A stretch of 64,000 nt of DNA from NCBI GenBank assembly GCA_907163375.1, contig CAJQUW010014274.1:1-64000 (forward strand), given 5' to 3'. The notes under the pieces were generated by a model, which was given only the letters and a program-made list of their open reading frames with translations, searched no databases and had not been told where the DNA came from. Position numbers and translations under genes: made by a program. The DNA is from Prostheceraeus crozeri (Eukaryota; Platyhelminthes; Polycladida; Euryleptidae). How positions within the stretch are numbered: the first letter of the stretch is position 1; every line of letters starts with the position of its first letter. Positions 45,819 to 57,509 of this stretch are shown piece by piece.

Positions 45819-46480
45819 TGGTTGACAGGTGCGTAGTAGTGGGCTGTGATGCTGGTTCTGTTTCATTAAATTCTACTGACAATGCAATTTCTTTCCATCG
45901 ATTTCCGAAAAGTCCATGCTTTTTAAGGAAATTGTTGAGTCACAATAAATCGGAAAGATTTTGCTCACAATCGGTTATACTCCAATCATTTCGTTGATGG
46001 TGATTGTATAAAGAAGAGAAATGAATCTAATATGTCGCAAAATTCTGAGAGACTCAACTCTAAAGCGATGACTACTGAAATTTGGTGCCGTTCCATCAGT
46101 GTTCTGAACTCCCCCAAAATGCCTTGCTTCCTATAACGCGCATCGTAGAGATAATCCAGCTACGGCTAAGAAGCGTAAGGCAGCAGTGATGCAGGCTGAA
46201 GAGGAGCTGGTTAAATCATTTTTTGAAGGATGACGTCATTTCGTCAGCATCTGACCTGATGTTGCAGCTCTCAAAATCATCTACTGAGATCCCTAATGGG
46301 TTTTGTACTGGACGGTGTTATGACTTACGCTATCACCGTAGAAAGGATGCCAAAATTTCTTGGTTCCATTACAATCTACGATGAGATGTACTGTATGTAG
46401 CGGTTGCCTGCAAAGAAGATATTGCAAAGCAGGAATTTTCACATACTTCTTCATCGGGCATGCAAAGCTCTCTTCTCAGT
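45819..46480 (+). mobile_element. P-element N-terminal (THAP domain) relic
   Basis: From ATG at 45,819 the frame reads MVDRCVVVGCDAGSV and AISFHRFPKSPCFLRKLLSH, matching the THAP zinc finger (C-x2-4-C, then F.rFP). The SNHFVDGDCIKK block that should follow (C..HF..d.y) is in a different frame near 45,975, so a shift has occurred. Later stretches (LPAKKILQSRNFHILL near 46,415) may be further transposase but are weak. The matching transposase body at 41,992-42,720 is on the opposite strand. Confidence 0.6.
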
Positions 46481-46790
46481 TTATCAACATAAACCCGAGA
46501 AAAAAAATTGTCAACTTCACCAAATATTTGACATTTACTTGAAAATTTATAAGATTTGAATAGTTTAACAAACGTTTTGGAAATTTAACAAATTTAAGAA
46601 ATGTGTAACAAATTCCTAACGAATATTTGTTACATTTTGTATATAAGTCGACTTTAACGAATTGTTCGAAATTTAGAAAACGTTTATCAAATGCCTGGGT
46701 AATATTTGTTTGGTTATCCAAACAAATGATTTTTTTGCACTTACTAAGTTTAATGAAAGAAAAATCTTGCAATAGGCAGGATCGGCTTAT
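46481..46790. repeat. AT-rich degenerate repeat of AAACGTTT/AAATTTAACAAA words
   Basis: Loosely repeating words such as TTTAACAAATTTAAGAAATG and AATATTTGTTACATTTTG run through the segment. A similar style of repeat appears at about 51,000-51,235. Open frames here are products of low complexity. Confidence 0.4.
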
Positions 46791-47863
46791 GAGTAGCTGT
46801 CGTAAAAGGCGGTATTAATTGCATGGTGATTTCAATGTGCGGTGTCTTCACCCGTACAATTTTTTGAACTCATGCATATCACAACGATGATCATCAGCTC
46901 TCATAAACTCTGATTACAATCATCTCTCAATAAAATAGGAATGCAACGTCACCGGAAATACCCAATAATAATGTCTGTATATCACAGTTTTGCGTCGTTG
47001 ATAACTGGCTGATTTTTTGCCATCAAATTTAATTAAATGATTGAAAAATGGAATAATTGTCAGGAAACTATTGATATTTTTTATGATGGCACCACCAATT
47101 TCTTTCAAATCTTAAAGAGAGTGCATAATGTCATTTCCATGGATATCGACATATGAAACATGTAGGGCCTGAAATGTGCATGTCTACTATTATTTCGAGT
47201 ATTTTATATATGCCTATTTATATTTGATGAAATAGTGTGTATAAAATAAATATTCAGCTGACTTCATCACTACTCTCTCTCTCTCTCTCTTTCTCACTCG
47301 TTCTCCTTTTCTTCTTCTTCTACTCATTTTTCATCATCTTTCACATTCACTACATGTACACTGTAGCTACAATAGCAACAACATTAGTCAATACTGACGA
47401 ACAGGTCAACAATATTAGGCCTACACATGACATATATTTTCAATATTAAGAGAGAGTCTGCAGTTCCATCGGCACACATTTTTCTTCTCAAGTTGAAACA
47501 TTTATTGAAGTTTCTAAGTTCCATACCGTGCCCATAGCAAGTCGACTTTGATCAGTTTGCTCGTGTGTTCGCTAAATTACTTAGCTAGTAATTTGCAAAA
47601 CTTATGCTATTAAATCAGTATGCAACTGAACCAAACGATTGCATAAGCATCTCGCTCAGTCTGCGTAATCATACCTCGCTTCTATAACTTTCCGTCACTA
47701 TATTAAGGAAATTCACCACGCGCACGCAGCTGAGGAAGTTCGGTCACATTGTTGGTAGCCTGGTCGTGGCCGCATTCGCGAGCCATGACTGAAGAGCAAC
47801 GGTCGATAATATTCTCTCGCTGCGAACTGTTGATACCTGTGACTCAGCGTCCCTGCTTAATAA
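46791..47863. other. Unannotated stretch with CT microsatellite
   Basis: A pyrimidine-rich CT tract lies at 47,271-47,325. No gene is recognised. Confidence 0.4.
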
Positions 47864-48217
47864 TTGTTATCCGCCCATCACGTGGGACAGAAAGCTGCGC
47901 AAGGCGCAGTAGCTTGTGCACTCTTCGTTCTCGTGGTCTATCGAACCCGTGTTTACATTAACTGCTTAATATTACAAAAGTCAGCGCATCAAGAGGATAT
48001 TTCTACTTACACACCTTTATTTATTTATCGTCGGTTTTGTAATCGTCTACGTTTTTTCATCATCTTGGTTGGCTATCATGCACAACATGGAGCACAATTC
48101 GAAAATGAACACTCGCATGTAGTCAGTGAATTCTTCCACTCAATGAAGCCATCAAGTTCCTTTGATTTTTGCATCAGAATTACAAATGCACCTCTTGGAT
48201 CAAACTACAGGAAAAGG
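47864..48217 (+). CDS. Possible host exon with splice donor, product unknown
   Basis: An open frame of about 118 codons ends at a good donor (AGG/GTAAGC at 48,217). It starts MLSAHHVGQKAAQGAVACAL with a hydrophobic stretch and ends FDFCIRITNAPLGSNYRKR. In the same phase, a pyrimidine-rich acceptor at about 50,195 (TTTTTTACAG) is followed by 32 open codons and a stop. No domain is recognised. The pair could be a small host gene or a chance arrangement. Confidence 0.2.
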
Positions 48218-48534
48218 GTAAGCTTCTAAATGTTTCTAAATTTATTTTGTCAATTTAGTTTCAGCATTTAACTGAAAGTCTAGGTACATGTATTTGGAAA
48301 TCCCGAAAACAAAATCAAAGGAGAGATTTGGTCATGGATTTGGATTTATTGATCATGAACACGTAGAGACATTTCTATTATTGACTACTGCTATATCTGC
48401 TCTTAATTTTACAAATACTAAAGGACTACTAGCTTCATACTTAAGTTAATTTACTGATAACAAAATATCTCAATTCCTCTTAGTTCCTCTTAGCAGACTT
48501 ATCACATTTTAGGAGTCCTACCAATACTTTGTGT

Positions 48535-48662
48535 TCATTTGTGTAATCTAAAACCCAAGTAAAGAGATGTGTTTCTTGATAGCTATAATATTTATTTATA
48601 TACAAATATTATAGCTATCAAGAAACACATCGTTTTACTTGGGTTTTCCATCACACAAATGA
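48535..48662. repeat. Long near-perfect hairpin
   Basis: AAACCCAAGTAAAGAGATGT...ATAGCTATAATATTT (48,549-48,590) pairs with AAATATTATAGCTATCAAGA...TTACTTGGGTTT (48,604-48,648), leaving a loop of about 13 bases. The pairing extends outward through CATTTGTGT / ACACAAATG to give about 55 bp in all. It is nearly perfect, so recent or under constraint. It could be a MITE, or a transcript that forms a Dicer-type hairpin. Confidence 0.75.
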
Positions 48663-50194
48663 TGTTACATGTCCAAGGCTTATTCACTTTGAATTTAATA
48701 TGAGAATGTGCATGTATATCAGTTTCACGACGACGTTTCTCGTTGAAAAATCGATCAAAAGTTGATTGTGTCGTCAAAAGAATTATAATCAAATTGGAAT
48801 ATGTTGAAATGGTAATACATTGTTCTTAAATTCGTAATTTCTGTCTGCTTACATTGAAAATAGCACAAACATCTGGTTATGTTGAGACAAAACAGTTGCA
48901 TGCTAAAAACCTTAGAAACTATGAGCACGAAAGAACTTAACTAGCGCATTAAAACCATTTTAATTTAGCACTTCAATATTTAGATATGTAGTATACTTGT
49001 GCAATAGTATCAATATTTGGATGATGACAAATATTTGAAAAACATTTTGAAACAGCTAAACATACTATAAGTCTATTTCAGGACAGCAAAACTTTTAGAT
49101 GGAGAATGTTTTTATCAATGCGGACAAACTAGTGAGCTATTCAACATCTGCTTAAGTTATGCAATTCAATCTATTTTCTGAAAGATGGATCCATCAAGGA
49201 AGCTTGTTTTTAAATAGGTCACTATTTCCATTTTATTGAAAACGTGTAGCCACCACCAATTAATTATATTCAATTAATTTTTTCAGAATTGGCACATTTT
49301 AGAAAATGGTATCAATTTGACATTTCGAGTCGTTTAAGAAAAATGATCAAGCACACAAAAGGCATAGATGCTACACGACGGACTGCACGTTGTAGGCTAC
49401 ATGCACACTGTAATAAAGATCAGTTATGCGTTGCAGTCCAACAATAGGTTTAGTTCTGCAAAATCAATAATTTTTCATGCTTTACGATAAATAAGGCCTA
49501 TAAAACAATCAAAGTACAAACTCATTGCTACTCTTTTACTCAATTTGTGTTTACTTATTACAAATTATGCTTCGCACTTTTCAATATCATCGTAGGCCAA
49601 GCTGTTATGGTCACATGTTAGTTGTAGGCCCACCATGAATTACCTACAGAGATGCTGTCATATAAGCGGTAGACAAGATGACATTACGTGTGTATGTGTT
49701 TGCAGATTGTGATTTCAAGCAAATTGTTTAAAATAAGATAAAATATCAAAATAAAATTACATGTGCGGCATTAAATACTATAATGAAATTTCAAGCATTC
49801 CTGAATATCCTCATCGCATGAACAGTTGACAAGCAGTCGGCCATAGGCTACATCTCGGTAAGGGTCTGTTTCAATTTGCAGATTGCATTTTTTGTAAAAG
49901 CAGTTACCGGTACTTGAATATCAAAATAAAATTATTGATAAATACTAAAAGTATTGATTAAAAAAAATTGATAAATTGTTAATGATCACAATTCAACCAC
50001 TCTTGAATATCTTCATTTGCAATCAAAATTCCTAAGAATATCGCTTCCCACATTGTCAGAGATGAAATAATCCAAAAGCAGTTTTCTTAATAGTTTTTAC
50101 TGTAACACTTAAAATTATTTTATAAATGATTTCTCTTCTAAAGTATGATAATTCTTCTCTGCACATCAGCACAAGATTTGTCTTCTTTTTTACA
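48663..50194. other. Unannotated stretch
   Basis: AT-rich; no element or gene can be supported. Confidence 0.4.
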
Positions 50195-50999
50195 GGTGTT
50201 GATTGCTGAGGCTGTGCAGACTCGTCTTATCTGTGCATCGATGACTCAATACCTGACCTACATTCGGTTGCTTTTCCGTCTTGTCTTGTGAGCTAATTAA
50301 CCCCGAAAACTACTGGAATTATTCTTTATCCATAAATCTCTCATACTCGCAACGTCCTAGCGATCATCAGATTCGGACAACCGTGTTGTGGTCCAACCGC
50401 GGTGATGTTTTTTCAGTGACCTCGTATCATCGCTTCAAACTTCATTTGGTAATGACTGTTTCTCCGTTGAACTGTACATTTTTTGTGATATCACCTCTAT
50501 TCTTAAAAATGTAACTGATAGCGGCGCGACGGTGTTTGACTCGAAATGACAGTGTTTCAGATGAAGTGAAACACGTATTCGGGCTGTGGGCATGCTTTCT
50601 GGTTGGAAGGATTTTCAAATGAAGAATGATCAAATCCGGATAGAGAAATTTCCTTTATGTTGATAAAAGTGATATTCATAAAAATTATTTGTATCAGATC
50701 GTTCGATGTGTGCTACTATATAAACGTTATCCTATTTGGTGGTAAAACTTTGTTCATTTTCCAAATACGTATGAAAAATTGTATTTTTGAAGGATATCCA
50801 TTCCTTCTGCTTTTTACTTTGGGGAGCAGGGCTCAGTTTTGCAATCTCTATGAATGTTGTCCTACAAAGTATAATTTTAGTAAGATCAGTCTTTTATTCC
50901 AGTTGTATATACCGTAGTTTTATATGCCGTACGGATTTTGAACGATTTTGAGCATGAATAATTCGAGCAGAGCGTTTTACTAGCTATCCTTTTGCCGAA
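50195..50999. other. Mostly unannotated; possible terminal exon at its start
   Basis: After the acceptor-like TTTTTTACAG there is an open stretch encoding VLIAEAVQTRLICASMTQYL and ending at a stop near 50,290. See the exon candidate at 47,864. Nothing else is recognised. Confidence 0.2.
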
Positions 51000-51235
51000 T
51001 TATGATTGTTTTGGAAAATGTTTGGAAAATTTACAAAATATTTACCAAACATTTTGTAAAAGTTCAGAAAATATGCCAAATATTTTGTGGAAGTTTGGAA
51101 AGTTTGCTAAATGTTTAGTAAAAGTTTAGGAAATGTACTAGGTTTGATAAAGATTTCTTAAAGATTTCTTAAATGTTTAGGACTTTTATGCCAAGTACGT
51201 GGTAAGTATTTGTTAAACTGACAGCGATGATATTA
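51000..51235. repeat. Degenerate ~20-bp AT repeat
   Basis: Words such as GGAAAATGTTTGGAAAATTT, AAACATTTTGTAAAAGTT and AATGTTTAGTAAAAGTTTAG recur about every 20-40 bases with drift. It borders the 3' side of the CACTA relic. Confidence 0.5.
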
Positions 51236-52690
51236 CTTGGGTAATAGCACGTGTACATTGTAGACCAGATTTTCTGTTCTTTATATTGAAGAAATTCCGG
51301 TCACAAATTTCTTCAAACAGGCATCTGCTGTTGCTAGGAAATGTTCCCAATTCTCTGAGCAGAGTCAATAAATCGAAAAGTGCAAAAGAAGAAAATGCCG
51401 GTACTTTTCAGATGACAACACATTCTTCAAGACTAATCGACTTTGGTAGAGAAGAAACGTACGAAATTTGTTGCTTTCCAAGTCTTTAGATCATTGAGTT
51501 GTCTTGGTCTACGTGTGAATTCTTTTGGCAGTTGCTTTGATAACGCCACGATAGCTTCCGAAACTCCTCTCGATTGGGATGCTGCAAAACGATGCTTTTC
51601 TCGTTTTTCAGTACACTAAAAGTTAGGAAATCGACGTACAACTCCAAGATTGACTAGATGCATATATTCAGGAGGAAAGCTTGTTATCACAGGTACAATT
51701 CCTGTCAAAGGGGATGCTTGGTTTTGATATCCGGATTCTTCGTTTCTGGTAAAGGTGTCGTCGGTGCGAGGCTCCGATGTTGTATCCGAGTAAACAATTT
51801 TCCTGAATTCATGTAAATACTGACCATGCTCTCGACAATAATCTCATGCGTCATAGCGACCATGACTTTTGCATCCTTTGATAAGAGCGCGAGCTGGGGC
51901 ATCGCATATGAAGCACAATATACGAATACTGAAAGTGTCCGACCTAATCACTAAATTATCCTCTAATAACATATACTGTTCTATGAATGGCACTAACAAC
52001 TTAAACAAGTAGTATGGTTTTGTCTCTCCCACGTACACTCCAGCGACAAATGGAGATTTGTTCTTGGATTCATCTACCCGACAAATTATTGGCCACATAC
52101 ACTTCCTCGCGGAGATAAATAGTTTTAGCCCGTCTATGTTGATCGATAGTGTTATCAGCGTACTGTTCTTTTGTTCTGCTTCCTGCTGCATCCTCATTTT
52201 CATACTACCTTCATCTGCTCGGCTTACGTTTATACCGAACCTGATGCGTTCAACTAAAAGCTTCTTGACATCAAAATGATAGCATGAATAATCTGTCTGC
52301 ATTTGAGCATCACTACATTTTGACAGAGGTTTCAAAAGAGTAGTGGCCGACAAAGCTAGTTTCATTATAGGAGGAAGAATCTTCAGCAATGCTGACAAAG
52401 CGTTCTTTGAAATGTTGAATTAAAGGTACCACATGATTAACGTATCCGTGTAACTGAAGTCTTTTTCAGATAGCTGAATGTCTGTATCAGATATGTACTG
52501 AAAATCATCGAAGAAATCATTCAGAATCCACACAGCTACCACAGTCCATCAAATCAACGTTCTCCTCCATTACAGGTGGTTCTGGTTCCTTTATGGACGC
52601 TTGAGATTCAGTTGAACTTGCAGCATCTTCGGTTTCAGAGTTTGACGGCATTGGTGTGGTTATGTACTTTGACTCTCTCTTTTGTAGCTC
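51236..52690 (-). mobile_element. CACTA (En/Spm) Tnp2-type transposase relic
   Basis: The best block is the minus-strand frame 52,398-51,844. It has ITLSINIDGLKLFISARKCM, WPIICRVDESKNKSPFVAGV, YVGETKPYYLFKLLVPFIEQ and ILCFICDAPARALIKGCKSH. This is the NvDGlp.fkss....WPIl......PfvvGiy.G.sKP.....fl..fv and FicDaPAra.lk...gH signature of the Tnp2 family, with the DG and CDAPAR motifs intact. Further 3' in other frames come a PPEYMHL-like segment (near 51,650), a FRTFLLYQSRLVLKNVLSSE block and KYRHFLLLHFSIY. The flanking parts are frame-broken and no CACTA termini are found. Confidence 0.75.
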
Positions 52691-55600
52691 CAGCTGCCGT
52701 TTAAGGAAATAATATTTCCTTTAACGTTCCTGAAGACACAAAAATGACAAAATGTGAGCAATGTAGCTTACAGAAATGCGCAGTGGCAGTAACGTCGCAC
52801 TGCGTAAACGGAAATAGAAACAAGATGAGTGAAATATTTACATGACAGTTATATGCTATTTTTTACCGATTAATACATGCAATTATCAAACATCGTCAAA
52901 AATCTTTTCGAAAAATCCGCATGTTTGTTTATAAAATTAAAGTTAGTTTATTAAATAATTTCTCCTTTGCAGTGTTAAGATAGACGCTTTGTTGTAACTT
53001 GGTTTCAGTATTGAACTATGACATCTCTCCTTAATATATATTTTTTCGATACTTGTATGGGCCACCTAATTAGGGCTGGGATGTGACGATTGCCAAATTT
53101 CGCGGGCCTCCGTCCCAAAGTTGAAAAGTCAGAATAAGGCCTATTCAGTTTTCAGTTTTTTTACAATAAAATTCGATTTGAAAATTTTTAAGGATAAGCT
53201 GCTGGTTACTATTCCATGGTTACTTACATGAGTGGACAACTTACTCATGTCCTAGGTAGTCATCAGTGGAAAAGAGAAAATGCTGAATCGTTGATTCAGG
53301 GTGTCTCTTTATAGAATGCGAAATCCTCGACTATTTTAGTATTCCTAAAAGTTCTTATCATACTACACTTCATGCCTGCAGGACAACTAATTTTATGATA
53401 AAATTGACATGATTATCCTAATCTCAAGGGCACATAATTATTAAGTATTAAAAAACTCAGAGATGTAGATGCGGCGACGAGGTACCCAACGGAAATTCAT
53501 AATTCAAGGGGCCCCAAACAAAAGGTAAAGATTACAGTAGTCGATATAATTGGTAGAAGATCTCATCACTATAAACTATCACGATTCTTCGTTGCGATAT
53601 GTATAAGTTAGCAGATCCTAAGCATATAGGGCCAAATCACAATTCCAAATGAGGAAGCTTATAAATGAGACTATGGGACTTGAGGAAAACACTTCGAGTG
53701 TGAATGCAACAATCATAATTCAAGTCATAAATAGCAAGCTATAACTCTATATCTATATAGGAAATGTTACTGAAAGTCATGCGAAGACAACGCATAGGTT
53801 AGATTTGAAAACACCACGAAGACTATTAGGCCTTTAAGCTCAGCCGATAATTTTGAAGGGAAATTGTCAGGTGGAAGAAATTACGATGGGCAATATATGA
53901 AAACGAGATCCTATTTTGCCAGATATGGATGCACAGCATTGACAATGACCGCGGTTACACCTAGGCCTACATCTATATTCGCTGAGATATCACCAGCAAG
54001 CAACACGCAGGGACTCGGAGACAACAGCCTACACAAACAATGCGCTGTGACAGACATGCAATGATGGATTGCATGCGAACAGCGTGCATTGATAGCAGAC
54101 CATATGAAAGCAAAATGGATTATGAACACATTATGACACATGGAACAAATAAAAATATAAGTTATATAGCCTCATTATTAATGATATGTGCGTACTAATA
54201 TTGCAGAACCCACTGACATCAGCATTCAAAACGGCAACATTTGGACATGTCATAAATTATATTGGCATTTCCGCTGAACCTAAGTAGTTTATCGGATTCC
54301 TGAATTTCTTTTATATGAATTGCAAAAAAAACTTATCTAGATACCAAGACGAACTTTCAATATACCACCATAATCGTGATCGAGACATAACCTTGTCCCT
54401 AGATTGAGCTGCGGATACATGCCAGCTGATGATAATGCCTTCTTCAAAATTATCCAGAAATGTCTTGCATAAAAGATATTGCAGAAGTCGTGGAAAATGC
54501 AAAGAATTGCACGCTTCTGCACCACTGCGATAATAAATGCACCTGCTAAATTATTTTCAAGTATAGGCCTACAGCATATTACTGAGACCAGTTGAAAACA
54601 TACACGTGCACATTCAGATTGGATGAACGACCAAATGCTTATGATGTGATGCAACTTGCCACTCAACGAAACTTTCGACTATAATTCCTATATTAAATGT
54701 AATTCACATATTTAAACGGAAGAAATCACTTATTGGATTGATTTTTCAGAAGAAATCGAGTTCCTTAATAGATTAATTACCGCACACTTCAATTCAAAAA
54801 CATCCACTTCTGAGAAGCACATACGCATGGATCCTATAGTCATTCATTCAGTTACAGGTTAATTATTAGTATATTCAGATAACTGATATTCGCACTAGAT
54901 ACAACAAAAATTGTGTGCAATGACAATTTAAACCATCACTAATGAAATTTTTTGATGGGTGAAAGAGATTGGAAGACTACTTCAAACTGCCTCCCCCGCT
55001 TGAACAAAATAAAAATTATGACATCATTGAAAACGCTTAACGTTTGATAATGAGCGAAATGTTTCGATTCATGTCTCCATACCAGTTTTGACTACTTCAT
55101 GCTGGAATATTGTCTTCTCGTGACATTACCTAATCAGTTATGCTCCTCATACAAGCCTTTTGGCGACAAACAGTGAAGATAAAGGAAGACATTTATATGC
55201 TTTGAATGCTTGGAAAATTTTGCAGCACCAAATCTAGATCCTCAAACGTACGTTTCCTCATTTTTAGAATTGGCTCAAAATTCTAGTTCTTTCTATTGCT
55301 TCAAACACAAAGTTGTTCGTATAATGAACTGATGTCTGTGGACAAAATAGTGTCATCTAAAACATACTCTGTGATCTAAAATTTCATCAATTTTGCACAA
55401 TAGAATGCTCGAACATAGAGTAAGCACACTACATATATACTTGCTCTGTGAGTTTAAAATAAAAGGAGTTTTATTCATTTACAATATTTATGTTGCAAAT
55501 GCGCTCCGCAGACTCTCTTGCTGTGCATTCAGAAAGTATTGCGTGATAGATTGATGCTGAATTATGACATACCTCACTTCACTTAGAAAAACATGAAGAT

Positions 55601-55710
55601 TACTGTGAATTTCCATCTGCCATGGTCATATGGAAATGAAACCGAAGTTAAAGAGCTTTACTGAATTTGGGTGGGAAAAGATGAGATAAACATGGGCAAC
55701 ATAACATGGG
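52691..55710. other. Unannotated 3-kb stretch
   Basis: Apart from scattered TAGGCCTA-like words I see no transposon ends, long open frames or RNA genes here. It may be unique host intergenic sequence, or intron. Confidence 0.4.
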
Positions 55711-55763
55711 AGTAGTAAGAAAGTGACAAACACCAGATAGCGCAAGATGGCCGCCATCGCTGA

Positions 55764-55906
55764 CGTCCCCCCCTCCCCCTCCCCCCTCCCCCCTCTGGAA
55801 CGACAGAGGTTGTGGTCTGTCGTGGTGTGCCGGCCAGGTTGGTTCACGTTCACAACATGTTCGCTGACTCCCCCTCCCCTCCCCCTCCCCTCCCCCTCCC
55901 CCCCTC
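55764..55906 (+). repeat. Poly-pyrimidine CCCCTCCCC tracts
   Basis: Two C/T-only tracts of about 30-40 bases (55,764-55,794 and 55,869-55,905) of CCCCCT units are separated by GC-rich sequence. Each is followed by the word (A/G)AACGACAGAG. The opposite strand is G-rich enough for quadruplex or triplex structure. Confidence 0.8.
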
Positions 55907-55949
55907 GAAAACGACAGAGTGGGAGACTCGGGTGTGTTGGTCTCGTATG

Positions 55950-56023
55950 GGTTGACGTGGCCGACCGCCTAGGTTGACGTGGGCGACCGTCTAGGTTGAC
56001 GTGGGCGACCGTCTAGGTTGTCG
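55950..56023 (+). repeat. 22-bp tandem repeat in Polinton B leader
   Basis: The unit GTTGACGTGGGCGACCGTCT plus AG occurs three to four times with one or two changes per unit. Longer diverged repeats follow: GAAATTCTGCATCGGTATGG near 56,218 recalls a segment near 56,070, and TTTGGGACGTTTTGG recurs at about 56,145 and 56,472. Confidence 0.8.
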
Positions 56024-56551
56024 TGGTGGAATGGTGAAACGGACTTTAGATTCGTGATCAGCGTAAAATTCCGCATCGGTATGGTGAATTTGAAGTCAAT
56101 CGGCGAGAAAAAATGTTTCTTCAAAATTTTGGCAGAGTAAAAATTTGGGACGTTTTGGTGTGCAGCGCCCAAACGAAGCATCGGATGAGAAAACGGAGGC
56201 CAGATTTGGATTCAGCGTGAAATTCTGCATCGGTATGGTGAATTTGAACGCCATCGGAGAGAAAAAATTTTCGCTGACTGCCCCCCCCCCTCGGGAGAGC
56301 TCGCTTCGATTTTGGCTTCCAGTGGACGGATTTAGTCGTGCCATAGCTCGTTTGAAAGCTAAGAGTGAGACAAATTCACTGAAAGAATTGGCTTGTTCCT
56401 ATCTGTCTTCGTTTAGATGTGAGACGCCATTTATGATTTTGGGACATTGGCGAAAAACGACAGAGTTAGAATTTGGGACGTTTTGGGCTGTAGCTTCAAA
56501 ACGAAGCATCGGATTGGAAAACGGATTTCAGATTTGGAATCAGCTTGATGT

Positions 56552-56640
56552 TATTGTCCAATGAGGATCATCATCCAATGAGAATCAAGCATTTCTATAT
56601 AAATAGCGAGCCTTCCACAGTGAGAATCATTCCATCATTG
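56552..56640 (+). promoter_or_regulatory. Candidate promoter of the first Polinton B gene
   Basis: Two CCAATGAG boxes (56,556 and 56,573) precede a TATATAAATAGC TATA-type box at 56,596. The first gene's ATG or leader exon lies about 100 bases downstream. The arrangement is a textbook RNA polymerase II core promoter and is inferred from sequence only. Confidence 0.6.
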
Positions 56641-56860
56641 AATCACACGAGTGACGGACGCATATTTTCTCTCTCTATTCTATTCTATTATCCAACTAAA
56701 ATGGTAAGTCGCTACTTTCCTCCCTCTCCTCCCTTGAACGTAAACTTAATATAATCTTTTTCATTTTCAGGCATCTACTCCATCTGCTACACTAGTAGGA
56801 CAAAATGGCGGTCAAACGTTACAAGGTTCGCTACGGTCAGATCATCTACAACTGAGGCCA

Positions 56861-57475
56861 GTGGAAGAAACAACCAAGGTACATAATCCTACACCGCTAC
56901 AGCGTAAATTTAAACAAGTCTTGCGTTATGACGATCATAGCGTAGTACTCCAAACGGGAATGCTCCCTTCCACGGATGTCAAGATAATGCGCAATCAGTA
57001 TGGGGACTACATACTGATCCCCGTGAGTCCGTACATTCGCCACCAACTTGATATTATTGAGGAGTACGTGACATTAAATATGGACATTCCTACTCCTCTT
57101 GCTCAAGAGTGGAAGGCTAGAGATGACAAGGATACTCCCTATAGAAAGATTTGGGATGGTAATCACATTTGCCTACCGGTATCACATTGGTGTACTTACT
57201 ATAAGAAGGATGGAGATCAATCAATACCCATCAGATGTGATGAGCTCGGAGAAGGTACATGGGATATCCTTTTCAAAGTGAATGGGCTATATTATGGTCG
57301 ACACAAGGATAATAAAATAGCCTCCCTCTCCATGCATATGGAATCCATCCTATATATTCCAAAACCACCCAACGTGGATGACATAATTGATCAAATCCTT
57401 AACAGCAGTGGTACGAAGCGCAAGTCGGAGAAGAATGCTGCATCAAAACGCAAATCAAAGAAGGAGAATTACTAG
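56861..57475 (+). CDS. Polinton B: unidentified first-gene protein
   Basis: This is an open frame of 204 residues from the first Met at 56,861. The frame is open upstream to an acceptor-like TTTTCAG at about 56,770, and an ATG followed at once by a GTAAGT donor lies at 56,701. A short spliced leader exon is therefore likely. The protein is globular with strands such as DYILIPVSPYIRHQLDIIEE and a WDILFKVNGLYYGRHKDNK block, and ends in a Lys-rich, nuclear-localisation-like tail (GTKRKSEKNAASKRKSKKEN). The strong upstream promoter suggests early expression. I do not recognise the family; a DNA-binding role is a guess from the tail. Confidence 0.7.
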   Translation: MEETTKVHNPTPLQRKFKQVLRYDDHSVVLQTGMLPSTDVKIMRNQYGDYILIPVSPYIRHQLDIIEEYVTLNMDIPTPLAQEWKARDDKDTPYRKIWDGNHICLPVSHWCTYYKKDGDQSIPIRCDELGEGTWDILFKVNGLYYGRHKDNKIASLSMHMESILYIPKPPNVDDIIDQILNSSGTKRKSEKNAASKRKSKKENY

Positions 57476-57509
57476 TCCTTTCCTAACTCTACCCTATGAC
57501 AATTCGCTT

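Noticed and set aside
46476-46818. Opposing frames in the AT-rich repeat near 46.6 kb
   Set aside because: Explained by degenerate repeats of AAATTT-type words; no domain.
55747-55977. Plus-strand Pro-rich 76-residue frame in the Polinton B leader
   Set aside because: It is simply the translation of the C/T tracts and lies upstream of the TATA-type promoter.
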